Assembly: GCF_033568475.1 (NCBI RefSeq)
Contig: NC_133120.1
Coordinates: 174,995,991 to 175,059,990 of the forward strand
Length of the DNA: 64,000 nt
Direction: 5' to 3'
DNA from: Henckelia pumila
Lineage: Eukaryota; Streptophyta; Magnoliopsida; Lamiales; Gesneriaceae
The notes under the pieces were generated by a model, which had not been told where the DNA came from, made no database searches, and saw only the letters and a program-made list of their open reading frames with translations. Position 1 is the stretch's first letter. Each line of letters starts with the position of its first letter. Both the position numbers and the translations under genes were made by a program. Shown here one piece after another: positions 1-11,172 of this stretch.

Positions 1-1247
1 GGAGTCGATGCTTTGTTGTCAAGGATTCACCACATACTTGCGAGTGTGGATATCCTATGCGATCTGAGGAGATATTAGTGTGACGAATCTCTGGCCAGAG
101 TACATGATGTGGTTTAAGAAATGGTTTCTTAGTAGCACATGCGATGTCACTATTTGATCTTCAAGATGTGTTGCATAGTTATCGAATCTCGAACGACTCT
201 CGATATACCAATGGTTGTTGATTCGATCGGGATATATGGATGAAGGGACCGTACTGTACGCTAACCAAAATCTATTGGTTCTTGTAGGCACTATCAGTGA
301 TACCTAGGAAATCATGGGGCGATGTTGCTAGGCGCTCTTACCATGATTCGATGGGCAAGTCGGAAATGGTTGTTCCGAGTCACAAGGAGTTGTGAGCCCA
401 CGGCTAGCTGTATCCCTGAACCATTGAGGGTCACACAGTGTAATGGATTTTTAATCCCCGTTGAGATAGTTAAATTTAAAGAGTTAAATTTAATGAACAA
501 AGAAGTTGGACTTCTTAATTATGAGTAGAGGAGTAAGATTTCCTAAAATGACATAGGGATGGACATTTTTGGAAACCACTGAATTCGGATTCAGAAAAAT
601 TTATCTTGACTTTAAAAGGTGCAGAAATGGTTTCTGTGCACATTGGTAAAATCGGTTTATCAATCGGAGTTACGATGAATTTTATATTAATTTCTGAACA
701 TGCGGGCTTTGCTTGTCGGGCTTGAACTTATGACTAATGGGCCCTAAGCTGTTAGTGGCCTACATTATAAATAAGTTATTGCAGTACAGAAATTAGATAC
801 AACAGGCATAATTTTCGAAATTAACTAGGGTTTTGAGACCTAGTGGCCGCCGCCCCCTCTCCCCTCTCTGCTCGAAAAACCCAGCCTGTGAATTTTGAAT
901 TTGCAGTCTGGTTTAACGGATCAAATTCGTTAATCTCTTCGTAGAAACTTCTGATAGATTTTCTAGTGCTATCTATCAGAGGGATTAAATATCCGTTCGT
1001 GGACCTGATTGAAGAACAGTTCGTCCATCAGTTCCAGGGATATACAACAAGAGCAGAGCAATCTGTTGGTGTCCAAAATCTCGATTCGAGATTAAAGGTA
1101 AAAATTTTATAATCGTTATTTAATTTTTACACACAAAATTTAATCGTAAGGTTGATACCCATTATGGAATCGTTCCATATAAAATTTTTAAACTTCCGCT
1201 GCACCGGGTATCAATCCTAATTGATCTGATCGCCGCGTTCTCCAACA
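1..1247 (+). mobile_element. Copia family A LTR, 3' part (plus orientation)
   Basis: This stretch is the reverse complement of the LTR at 38913-40753, with scattered substitutions. It ends in the LTR terminus TTCTCCAACA at 1247; its start lies left of the window. A TATA-like TTATAAATAAG sits near 767, which fits a U3/R boundary, and a CCGCCCCC-rich patch follows near 848. No tRNA primer-binding site follows the terminal CA, whereas the same family's 5' LTR at 55873 has one. This is therefore a 3' LTR or a solo LTR. The short open frames inside it are LTR shadows, not genes. Confidence 0.9.
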
Positions 1248-1757
1248 TTAGGCAACCTAGGGCTTAGACAAAGAAGACATCATTTGATTTACAAAGTATC
1301 CAAAAGGGAAATGGCAATCCCTATGGAGTTAACGAGTAATAAAATAGAGATGCAGTTAATTCCTTTTGAAGAAGTAAGAGAGGAATTGCAAAAGCTAAAA
1401 AGTGAGGTAGCAAGAACGATGTCTTGGATTCATATTGGAGCAATCCAAATAATGATCAAGGCAACTTTTAAGGAAGGAATAGATTCACCCATAGATATCA
1501 TAGTATGTGATAAAATAATGGGGAATATCCAAGATGTTGTTCGGGTACGATCTCAGGAAATCTATGTGCAGGAAAAATTGTAGGAATTATTTATCCTAGA
1601 ATAGCCTACAATTTTACTGACAGATACTTTAGTCGAGCCTTGAAGTTGCATCAAAACTTCAAGGAAAAAAGATTAATGAAGGAAGGTAATAAACCATATT
1701 CTATTACTTATCAAATTTCATATGCTCTTTCTAATACTCACCATTCTGAATTATTTA
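1248..1757 (+). pseudogene. Endogenous caulimovirid movement-protein fragment (broken)
   Basis: Recognised as a piece of a plant pararetrovirus (Caulimoviridae) movement protein. The frame 1284-1583 carries the conserved motif WIHIGAIQIMIKATFKEGID (about residues 48-67), typical of the 30K-superfamily movement domain of this virus family. The frame then stops at 1581-1583. Homology continues in the neighbouring frame from about 1565 (GKIVGIIYPRIAYNFTDRYF) to a LSNTHHSELF block near 1730-1757, so at least one indel or frameshift has broken the gene. The left edge abuts a copia LTR terminus at 1247 and the right edge abuts a truncated gypsy gag near 1757. It is a non-functional integrated relic with no coat protein, reverse transcriptase or replication signals beside it. 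The genus cannot be told from this fragment. Confidence 0.72.
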
Positions 1758-2774
1758 TTAGACACGCTGAGGACACGCTCTGGAAAAGTGCCCTGCCTGG
1801 TTACAGATATAGCAACTTCCAAAAATACCTCTACACTGATCACTGGAGTGACAACCTCCGCAATTGGCACAAGAAATGCCTGACTGACCCGAACTCTGTC
1901 CCGATCCAAACTGCCTCGAGCCACTAGAGCTCGAAGAACTACTTCCATGCTTCTTAAACTGGTTCCCCTTCGGATGATAGTAATCCTTCTTATTACCTCC
2001 ATTTCTACCACCTTCAGAACTCGGTGGTTGATTTTGAAACTGAAAAGATTGATTCTGTTATTGGGACGGTTGGTTCTGATATTGAGAAGGTTGTGCCTGA
2101 AACTGTCATTGCTGCTGCTGAGGCACAAACTGACCTCCTCTCTGTCTCCGCAAACCTACTTCAGCTCCTTTTGCATGATTCATGGCATCCGCAAAATTAT
2201 CAGGCCTAGCAGTGTTTACCAACGTGAAGATATTAGGGTTCAAACCATTAATGAACTGGTCGGCTTTTGCTTCTTCGTTGTCGGCAATGTGCGGTGCAAA
2301 TCTTAGCAAACTGTCAAACTTGGCCACATACTTCTCAATATTCAAATTCCCCTGCCTCAGATTTGCAAACTCGGTTCCCTTGTCCTTTCGGTACGAAACT
2401 GGAAAAAACCTCTTATAAAACTCAGATTTAAACAGATTCCAGTTAATAGTTGTACCTCGGTTTTCCATAGATCTCTTCGTCGTGATCCACCAGTTCTTAG
2501 CAACACCACGAAGCTGATGAATGACCAACCTGGTTCTGCGGTCATCAGAATAGTCAAGGGAATCGAACAACTGATCAACGTCATCCAACCAGCCCTCACA
2601 GTCAACCGGATTCTCTGTACCTAGCAACAACGGCGGATTAAATGACTGAAACCTCTTCAGCAAGGTTTCCATTGGCGTCGCTGTGGCATCCAACTGATCG
2701 ACTTCTGTACTAGCTTGCTCATTCGGAGGAGTAACTGGAGGTGGGTTCTTGTTAATAACTCGACGAGTACCCAT
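1758..2774 (-). pseudogene. gag: Ty3/gypsy gag pseudogene
   Basis: The reading starts at ATG 2774 (MGTRRVINKNPPP) and shows a retrotransposon gag domain at about residues 50-150 (WLDDVDQLFD, LRGVAKNWW, FKSEFYKRFFP, FINGL). A Q-rich linker leads to a CCHC zinc knuckle, CYICNQAGHFSRAC, near 1765-1805. Two in-frame stops interrupt the linker (TGA at 2103-2105 and TAA about 16 codons later), yet the frame itself is unbroken through the knuckle, so these are point nonsense mutations. The coding homology ends at CPQR near 1760, where pararetroviral sequence begins, so protease and pol are missing. Its 5' LTR and primer-binding site lie upstream at 3055-5052. Confidence 0.88.
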
Positions 2775-3071
2775 CTGATAATCAAAGGTTAGAAAATAGG
2801 ATATCTCAATCGCTGCAATCAGTTCCCTTGCAACCTCTCAGAATTCGGATACCAGTTGATAACAAAAACAGTTATATATCAAGTAGATCATGCCTTATAA
2901 TTTAAATCACATAGTCATATAATTCAAATAATTCTCAACTAATAAAGCATGCTGGCATTGAATTAAATAAACAATTAAATAACTCAAACACATGCGAGAA
3001 TTCAATTCATGCGGACTCGATCTACCTCGCATCTAAATTTAGTCCAAGATCTTAGCTCTGATACCACTTAA
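2775..3071 (-). other. Gypsy leader with tRNA-iMet primer-binding site
   Basis: This is the untranslated leader between the 5' LTR and gag of the truncated gypsy element. The minus strand reads TGGTATCAGAGC at 3055-3066, the usual plant binding site for the 3' end of initiator tRNA-Met, five bases from the LTR terminus at 3072. The following bases (CTTGGACTAAATTTAGATGC, GGTAGATCGAGTC) resemble the leader of the non-coding element at 49800-49877, which indicates related lineages. Confidence 0.88.
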
Positions 3072-5052
3072 TGTGAGACCTCGATTCTAAATATATAATC
3101 TCGAAATAAATCATTTATCTAGAATCAGAAACCAAGATTTTTTTTATGAATAATGCAGCGCGGGTGCACCCGGGGAACAGCGCGGGTGCGCCCAACTGGG
3201 CAGAAACATTTCCACGCCCAGAGCGCGGGTGCGCCCAACTTGGCAGTAACTTTTTGCTCCCAGAGCGCGGTGCGCCCGGACAGCACGGGTGCGCTCAAAA
3301 AGGCAGAAAAAAATACAAGGCCAATAAATTTCTTCCGTGCTCGCTTTCGACATGCATAACCCACTCCAATCAACAAGCATAATCCAAAATGATATAATTC
3401 TAGAGTTAAACAATTTCAAACTAGTAGAACATGCTTCCGTCTAGCTTATTCAATACAAAACGTAAAGAGTTCGAATACAATCTAAGTTCGATTACATAAT
3501 TGTCTTTTACAACAACAAGGCCTTACTCTATCAACTCGACCACCTAGCCATGCGATCTCTGACTCGGTCCTGCCCCACCTGTCGCCAAGCACACATACAA
3601 AGACAAGAAAACAGCCGGATAATCCGGCGAGAATAACATTCCCAGTAAAAGAGACTAACATGCAATATCAGATAAGCATCTCAAAATGAAACACATCCAT
3701 TTCCAAATATTCAAATATCAACCATGCTATTCCAAGAGAAATCAAAATGAAATGCATGTCTTAAAACTCTCGGATTATCAAGTCCGGATAATCAAGAAAG
3801 TTGCTGTTTTTGCTATTGGGATCCCGAGGATGAGATCACGTAAACAACTCACTGACTCTCCCGATCGAGGTGGTGCTACGTATCTCCATCCTCTAGACTT
3901 TGGTGCGACTATAAGGAGTATGCTAGCACTAGGCGAACCTCTATGCCTAGGCCACTCGCTTAAAAGCCCCCAAAACGTCTAACATAAAAGGGCCGTCCTG
4001 CCCGCTGAAATCAAGGATTTTGGCTCAAGATGAATGCAATGCAAATCATAACTCATTCAATAAATTCAAGTAATTCAATTAACATGCAAGTATGTGATTT
4101 CTTCGTAACACTCGAATCAAGTCGGATTCGAGTCACTCGTTCCATTCCAGTCTAAGTCGTCTTATACCTCTTTCAAACGTCGATGCTCCAACCTGGAAAC
4201 AACAAAAATATACTCATTCAAGATTCAATCAAACTTCCTAGTCGATAATACGAGAATCGATACTATACCGGCTACAATCTCTAAAATGATACAACTCCTG
4301 CGACTTCGCAACTCAACGGCCTTTAAAAGAATCTGCAAAAGAAAGTAATGAAGGCCCGAGATCAATATCGGAAATCCAACTCAAATGAAAACGGCTCAAT
4401 TCAATTCAAACCAAACTATAGTCCAAAACTCAAACCAGCGGCATAACGGCTAGATTCTGATCAAACCGAAGACGCAGACAACATAATATCAATCCAATAA
4501 ACTCAAATTAACCAACATTCAACCAAAACAATCTGATTCCAACAAATCACAAAACTCAAACTTTTGAATAATCTTCCAAAAAATCATAACAAATCTGAAC
4601 GACGCTCTATTTCGAAACCGACAGAGAATAAACGATCAGAACTCTGCCAGGAACAACATACTCAAAACTCAATAAATTCTAACGACATACAAAAATAGAA
4701 GTCTAGCTGATCGAAGAAAAACTTACTATAGAACGAAGCTCTTGCTGCAGTGATCGCTAATCTGCCTTTAGAAATAAATTCTAACGGACGGATCGAGCTC
4801 GGACTGAAATCCCAAAGCTTGAAGTCACGTTGGGGAGTCTTCAATGGAGGAGGCGGCTTGGAGGAAGGAGATGGGATGAAAGAATGATCCAAATCCCTCT
4901 TAATTATCTAATAAAACCTATATTTGCATTTTAGTCCCTGAAAATTCCAAAATTTTCAAAATAGACCCTGATCAATAAAAAGTCGGCTCTTGACTTATGA
5001 AATCTCTGATTATCTCAAATAAGCTCAATTAAGATAAATTTGGGGCGTTACA
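3072..5052 (-). mobile_element. Gypsy 5' LTR (minus strand)
   Basis: On the minus strand the LTR runs from TGTAACGCCCC (5052) to GAGGTCTCACA (3072), about 1,981 bp with TG...CA ends. The TGTAACGCCCC start is common in plant Tekay/Del-like gypsy LTRs. About 80-230 bp inside its 3' end lies a CpG-rich block (3155-3300) with repeated GCGCGGGTGCGCCC-type units. A conserved inner block (AACAGCCGGATAATCCGGCG near 3610, and CCCGATCGAGGTGGT near 3860) recurs in the LTRs at 5053-6979, 28830-30966 and 43162-45875. No partner 3' LTR is in the window. Confidence 0.88.
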
Positions 5053-6979
5053 GAATTCGAGGGCTAAAGTGATATTTGATCAGGGACTATTTTGCAATTT
5101 TTGAAAAGTTTAGGGGCTAAAGTGAAAAAAGAGGATTTTATATAATATCTTGGACTTAATATCATTGACTAAGTATCTTTCCCTTCTCATCTTATTCTCC
5201 CTCCTTCACGCCAACCTCCATGGCCGCCCTCCAAGCTCCTTGATTTCTTCGGTTTGCACGATACGTCCGATAGAAATTCAATCTGAAGGCATATTCACGA
5301 TCACGACATCGAAGACTTCGTTCTATCGTAAGTATTTCTTTGATCAGCTATAATTCAACTTTTGGACTTTGTTGGAATTCTATTATTTTTGGATATGTTG
5401 TTCTTGAGCTAGCATATATCGTTTATTTGAAGTCAAATTGAAAAAAAAATGACGTTTGGAATTGTTATGATTTTTGAAGCTTAATTAAAAAATGGGGTTT
5501 TGAGATTTGATTGATATTGAGTTGGTTGTGTTGAGATTGTGGTTGTTTTGAGTCGTATTGATTAATATGCTGAGTTTGGTTTTTGGTTATCCGTTTGTAA
5601 GCCGTTATGCCGCCGGTTCGAGTTTTGGGATATCGTTGGGTTTGAATTGATTGAGCCACATTTCTTTGAGTTTGAACGTCGTTATTGGTCTTATATTGCT
5701 TCATTTCAGATTGGTTTGAGAATTAGTGAATCCAGAGTTAGCGGAATTCGAGCAGATAGAGTTGAAGCCGGTATAGTATTGATTTCTCTCTTGACGATTG
5801 TTTTGGATTCGAATAAGTTTTGATATGAGATTATCATTTGTTTATCCAGGTTTGGAGCATATCGAATCAATGGAAAGGTATTAGTTGACATCGAATTAAA
5901 TGGGACGAATACTTGAATCCGAGTTGATTTCGAGTTTCCTTGAAATCACGTACTTGCATGTTCACTTGAATTACTTGGACTATGTTTGAATGTATTCGAT
6001 TTGCACTTGCATTCATATTGAGCCTAATGATTTGATTTCATTTTGAATTATACGTTTTGGGGACTATAATCGAGTGGCATTGGTCGTCGAGTTAGTCCAA
6101 TAGCCCGAGACTCCTTATAGTTGCTCCAGATTCTAGAGGATTGAGATATGCATCATCCACCTCGATCAGGAGAGTCGGTGAGTTGTTGTGATATCTTGAC
6201 CTTGGGATCCCAACCAAAAAACCGAGCTATCTTTTGATTATCTTAATTGATAATCCCGAAACTTAAAGTCATGCATTTCATTCTATTTCATAATTGGAAT
6301 ATGTTGTCATTATATCATGATTTTGATATATTATTTGATATTGCATGTTTGTTGTTTTTACTGAGAATATTATTCTCACCGGATTTATCCGACTGTTGTC
6401 TTGTTTTTGTATGTATACTTGGCAACAGATGGGGCAGGATCGAGTCAGAGGCAACATGATTAGCTCGGGATTGAGAAATAGAAGTGAGGCTTCGATTTAG
6501 GAGTCGAATAGAATATTGAACTTATGTTATATTGAAAGAATGTATAGAACTCGTACTTTCTTTGAATTATATTGTATCGAATATTCGAGTATTGAGGTTT
6601 GTATATTAGTGTTGTATGTATTTTATACCTCGTTATGTCTTGAATGGATTTTGAGTTGGAGAAATGAATTTCGAGCAAATTCTGGTTTTGAGTTCAGAGT
6701 TGGTCTCGCTCGAGCCCGTTTAATACCGCTCGAGCGAGTGTATTATTTTTTTGAGACAGAGTTTGTCTCGCTCGAGCGGAAGTTTATTACCCCTCGAGCG
6801 AGAGCTTTTGTAGTTTTTTTTCGATCAGAGTTTTGCCCGCTCGAGCTACAATATTTTACCACTCGAGCGAGGCACTGTTCTTGAGAAATAATTTTTTTTA
6901 TTTGCGTTTCAATCTTGGCTCTTGATTGTTTAATTGATTGATGTATTCGAGATTAGATGATTAGAACCGAGGTCTCACA
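5053..6979 (+). mobile_element. Related gypsy LTR, 5'-truncated (plus strand)
   Basis: Sequence from about 5080 matches the start of the LTR at 3072-5052 in opposite orientation (GATCAGGGACTATTTTG, then GATACGTCCGATAGAAATTC, then TTCTATCGTAAGTATTTCTT). It ends with the same terminus type, GAGGTCTCACA, at 6979. The first 80 bp or so of the LTR are absent; the minus-strand LTR begins exactly at that break, so that element probably inserted here. No primer-binding site follows 6979, so this is a 3' LTR or solo LTR. Four degenerate CGCTCGAGCG-like units at 6705-6870 occupy the same relative place as the GC-rich block of the opposite LTR. Confidence 0.82.
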
Positions 6980-9293
6980 TTTTATAACTAAGCTTTTATA
7001 CCCTACGCCTTAAAGTAAAAAATGAATTAAGGTTGTGTTGGGTGTCGTTGAAGGAGCTTGCGTCAGAAACCATCTGTTGCGACTGCGTGGTTGAAGTGTG
7101 AGGAGCACTTCATAAAACTCGGCATGTATGACCCGACGACATTATGGTCAAAGAGGTATTTAGGTTTAATTCATATTACGAAAGCATGTTGGACCCTAAT
7201 CCAAAGTATATCGGCTGGAAACCTTACGTAACCAATAGTCTTTCATGGCCTGGACTGGTTCGATAGGCTAAACATTGTCACGTACAAATGATTAGTTAAT
7301 AAAATCATATTTAAATCAAAATTGGAAACCACTAGGAAGTTGAAATAAAGAAAATTTGGGTTAGAGAGTTAAGATAAATATTGGATGGTTGGTAGGGATT
7401 TTAAAATCATTTGCCCTTAATTTAATGACAAGGATAGATTAACAAAATAATAAATAAATAATATATACATTGAGGCACCGTTTGGTTTGAGTGATAAGAT
7501 AATTAATATGTATAGGTACCGTTTGGTACACCTTATGGGATGAAGAAGGATGTGTAATATGAATGATAAAAAAGATGATATATAGGGATAAATAAGATGG
7601 TAAGATAAAATGTGTAGTGTTTGGTATGATTTTAACAAGATGAATTAAATTTTTATATTGTAATATAATGTCCAAATTACCCTTACCATATATACTTAAT
7701 TACAATTGCTTTTTAATAATATCTTTTTTTAGAGAACTTTTTAATAATATCTAAACCAAGTTAATGTTCAAATTTTTTGGTAACTTAAATTGTCATTTTT
7801 TTAAGATAAATTGTTATTTTAAATATCTAGACGCACGTAAATTATATTGATCGGTTGGTTTAATAGAATAAATAATGATAAAATAATTTTTTTTAAAAAA
7901 ATAAAGTAACGAAGAAAATAAGTATGCATTAAAAAATTATGTGTCCACTCGATAAAAAAATAATAATGATATGTTTTATTTCTTAAAAATTAATCAGAAT
8001 TAATTACATTTTGAGCTATTATTTAAATTATAAGTTTTGGTCCAAATACAATTTCTAATATTAATATTTAAATAAATCTAGGATATTTTCGATATCACCC
8101 CTTATCAAGTGTTTTTGCTAAGTGTTTTTCTTAAATATATCATAGAAGATTAATTGAGAGAGTGATATGAACAAATAATTTATTTATTTTTAATTTTTCA
8201 GATATTTATTATATATTTTTTGAAAATTAAAAATTCCTCACCAATCTAGATATATAACAACACCAATCTAGATATATAACAAAGAGCAAGAGTTGATACT
8301 AGTTTCACTAGCACTCTTTGTAACTCATTTGTATAAGCAACACTCCTAGCAATATATCTCACCAAGATTCAAATATAAACTGCATCAAAAATAGCATAAA
8401 AGAGACATAAAGACCATAGCAAATCATCTATATATTCTTGCACACAGTATATCCTTCAAAAATTCACACATGAAGTGCAAACATCACAACCATACAAAGG
8501 TTTCAACACAATATAGTGGAACTACAGTATCATAACCCATAAAGTTTATCAAATAGTACCTCAATTGAAATATGATGTGCAGTAGATGTCAACCAGATTT
8601 CAAAAGCCTCATTACTATCATAATCCATAGTTCTTATAACGATTCACTTCAATCTAGGAGAATTTGTTTTAAAAATTGACAGATCTAAAGAAAAATGAAG
8701 AGATATATCTATCTTTCAGATGGAGAAATCAAAAACTACACTTCACCTCGCACTTCGATTACTTCAGAATTGAAGAGAATTTCATTCTCCCATCTCCGCG
8801 GCAAATATCAGGGCAACAATGTAATTTTTCATTGGATTGCAGGGGTTTTAAAATTATCACGCTGAGGAGGAGGGATGTTTTGTACACAGATTATAAGAAT
8901 TATAACGGGCTTATAGTATGGGACTGATTTTGTTGTAAATGAACCAAGTATGGGATATTGCTGGTTTATTAATTCATATTGGGCCTAATCCAATACACCA
9001 AGCAGTACCATAGTATGTAGGATGGTAAGAAAAAGTTTATAGATAAATATTATATTGTGATAACATATATGTGGTTTGGTGTAAGTGATTAATATAGATA
9101 TATAAATTGTATTATGTTTGGTATAATGTATTGTGTTTGATATAATGTATTGGAAGTTAATGAATTTTCTGAATTACACCTGCTTACCAATATTAAAATA
9201 GGTTAAATTTGTATTTTCTTGTATAATTTTTTTTATTCTTTTGAATTTTTTTTTAAATACTTGAACAATTTGATGAGATTATTTGTTCTTTGG
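6980..9293. other. AT-rich spacer with decayed repeats
   Basis: No supportable gene. Near 7235-7285 one frame reads a short stretch (FHGLDWFDRLNIVTYK) that weakly resembles the end of a gypsy protease domain, which is too little to call. Repeated GTTTGGTAT/GTTTGGTAC words at 7485-7640 and 9070-9135 look like relics of MITE ends, but I found no matching inverted termini. A clean 22-bp tandem duplication lies at 8239-8282. The 83-codon frame at 8676-8927 has no recognisable domain. Confidence 0.5.
8239..8282. repeat. 22-bp perfect tandem duplication
   Basis: Two adjacent identical 22-bp units (CACCAATCTAGATATATAAC plus AA) at 8239-8260 and 8261-8282. This looks like a slippage or repair duplication in spacer DNA. 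Confidence 0.9.
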
Positions 9294-9355
9294 TAATTTT
9301 AGTTTGCCATCAATTTTATTTTCATGTTACTATATTTGAGTGTTCTGTTGGTGAA

Positions 9356-9409
<54 letters not shown>

Positions 9410-9490
9410 TATAATTTTAGTTTGCCATCAATTTTATTTTCATGTTACTATATTTGAGTGTACTGTTGGTGAAATCATATATATATACAG
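9294..9490. repeat. Duplicated ~65-bp segment around an AT microsatellite
   Basis: The block TTTAGTTTGCCATCAATTTT through TTGGTGAAATCATATATA occurs at about 9297-9365 and again at about 9417-9485 with one visible substitution (GTGTTCTG versus GTGTACTG). A pure AT dinucleotide tract lies between them at about 9359-9405. Unequal exchange or slippage at the microsatellite would explain it. Confidence 0.85.
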
Positions 9491-9524
9491 AATTCATGTA
9501 ACTAATAAATTATATGGTTTCGAT

Positions 9525-10023
9525 TAGGGATGTAAATGAGCCGAGCCGAGCTTTTGAATGTTCAAGCTCGGTTCATTTATAACCAAGCCGAGCCCGAGCT
9601 TATTTAACTAATATATACATGGCTCACGAGCTTATTCGAGCTTTTATCGAGCCTAAACGAGTTTAATATATTTAAACTATAAATTTAAATATTCATTAAA
9701 TTAATTAAAAACTAAATTATATATTTTAAAAAATATAATATTATTATTAAAATTTGTAATTTTATTCTAATAAATTAATTTTTATAGATTTTTCAATATT
9801 TTTCATAAGTAAAGTGTAAATTTATAAATTAAATATCAATACTATTATGTTTTCGTCAAAGAGATGACTTACGAGCTTGTTAACGAGCCTGTTCACGAGC
9901 TAACGAGCCGAATATTGTAAAGCCCGAGCTTGGTTCGTTTGCTTTAACGAGCCTCATTAAACGAGCTTTTAACGAGGCGAGACCCGAACAGCTCGCGAAC
10001 TGTTCGGTTCATTTACATCTCTA
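9525..10023. mobile_element. Non-autonomous hAT element (MITE)
   Basis: The left end reads TAGGGATGTAAATGAGCCGA and the reverse complement of the right end reads TAGAGATGTAAATGAACCGA, so the termini are 20-bp inverted repeats with two mismatches. The flanks are identical 8-bp direct repeats, GTTTCGAT (9517-9524 and 10024-10031). An 8-bp duplication with a TAGGG-type end is the hAT signature. The 499-bp interior has no open frame and is AT-rich, with GCTCGAGC/GAGCCGAGC-rich subterminal blocks at both ends. It depends on a transposase encoded elsewhere. Confidence 0.9.
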
Positions 10024-10135
10024 GTTTCGATTCTCTAGAAAATCATAAAAGCTGATCTATATTTTTTTTAAATAAATTTTCTAAGTTAACCATGCTAACA
10101 AAAATAAATGGATCTCACCAATAAATCGTAACATG

Positions 10136-11132
10136 TGTTGAAAATTGTATTATTGAATGAATTACAATTGAAATGAGCTTGAAAGGGTTTGAATTGATTA
10201 ACCCAAATTGTTTGTAAAAGTCTTGTCCAAAGTATTACAAAATTCAAAATTTTGGTGAAATAAATTGGAGGGAAATGGGGAAATGGTAGTCCCACATTGG
10301 AACAACTCCAATTTGTTGTTCACCTTAATTAGTCCAACATTGGACTATGGGATTGGGCCCTTAGGGCACCGGATGTTTTGTAAAGGGGCAAGACGCTAGT
10401 CGATGCAACAAACACACGCGCGCGCGCGGCCGACGCGGCTCGGCTCGGCTCGGCTCGGTGTGGTGTGGTCTTCTGATCCGATTATTCTTTTTGAATAAAA
10501 TTTATTTAAAATAATATTTTATTATTTTATGGAGTAGGCCCGGGCGCAGCACCTCACCATGCGAGACAGTGAGTTCAAAACGGATTGCGCCCGAGCGGTA
10601 AAACATTGCCGCGCGAGCGCGGTACCAAAATGGGCGAGGCAGTGTGTTGGCTTAAATTTGGGCGCTCGCGCGGTAGAAAATTACCGCCCGAGCGCACCTT
10701 CTGCAGAATGAACAGTCACGACTGTTTCTGGCATTTTTCTGTCATGGGTTGCATCCTTACGCCTTCAAATGTGTTGTTTCGTGTATAAGACTATATATAT
10801 GGTGGTTATAACACAGAAAACAAACAGAGAAACATCTGATAACGTACATTTCAGATTTCAGATTTCTCAAAATCTCTCCCTCACTTTCTCAAAGAAAAGT
10901 TAAAGCATATTTTCGTTCGTTGAAGTTCGTGATATTTGCTGTGCTGCTATATCACGATCGAAAGTCGTTGTATCTTAGAGACGATTGCCGCTAACGTTTA
11001 GCACTTGGAACGGGCAATTTCGTCTTGCGGATAGAGAGTTTCTCTCGCCTCGACTGTGTTCATTATTGTCGCTGTTATTGTTGCTGCTGTTTAAACAAGG
11101 TTTTCAGAATTCTAGAATACAACCTACTAACA
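10136..11132 (+). repeat. 5' LTR of copia B
   Basis: 997 bp, TG...CA. It holds CG and CGGCT microsatellites (10418-10456), then CpG-rich inverted blocks such as GCGCCCGAGCGGTA and TACCGCCCGAGCGC (10586-10695), then a TATA-like TATAAGACTATATATATGG near 10782. Transcription probably starts near 10810-10830. It is 223 bp longer than its 3' partner, mostly because of a segment at about 10465-10665 absent from the 3' LTR. The bases after 11132 (ATCGCAAGACG) are not the usual tRNA-iMet primer site. Confidence 0.93.
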
Positions 11133-11172
11133 ATCGCAAGACGAAATTCTTTGTATTTCCCGGATTCTGAAG

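Noticed and set aside
55..528. Short frames on both strands (for example 55-291 and 322-528)
   Set aside because: They repeat in the other family A LTR (39633-40100) and fall inside LTR sequence with no domain.
3055..3066. tRNA-Met-like matches as tRNA genes (also 49861 and 55861)
   Set aside because: Only the 11-12 nt complement of the tRNA 3' end is present, at retroelement primer sites.
3125..3419. GC-rich frames of 68-91 codons
   Set aside because: Products of the tandem CpG-rich LTR repeat; low-complexity translation and overlapping on both strands.
7040..7290. Possible gypsy pol/protease remnant (GLDWFDRLN-like)
   Set aside because: Only a short weak match in one frame; no flanking protease active site or RT.
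8239..8282. CRISPR-like or regulatory array
   Set aside because: Just two abutting copies without spacers, in a eukaryotic genome.
8676..8927. 83-codon frame
   Set aside because: No recognisable family, no promoter or splice context, AT-rich spacer.
7485..9140. Possible MITE bounded by GTTTGGTAT-type words
   Set aside because: I could not pair inverted termini or find a target duplication.
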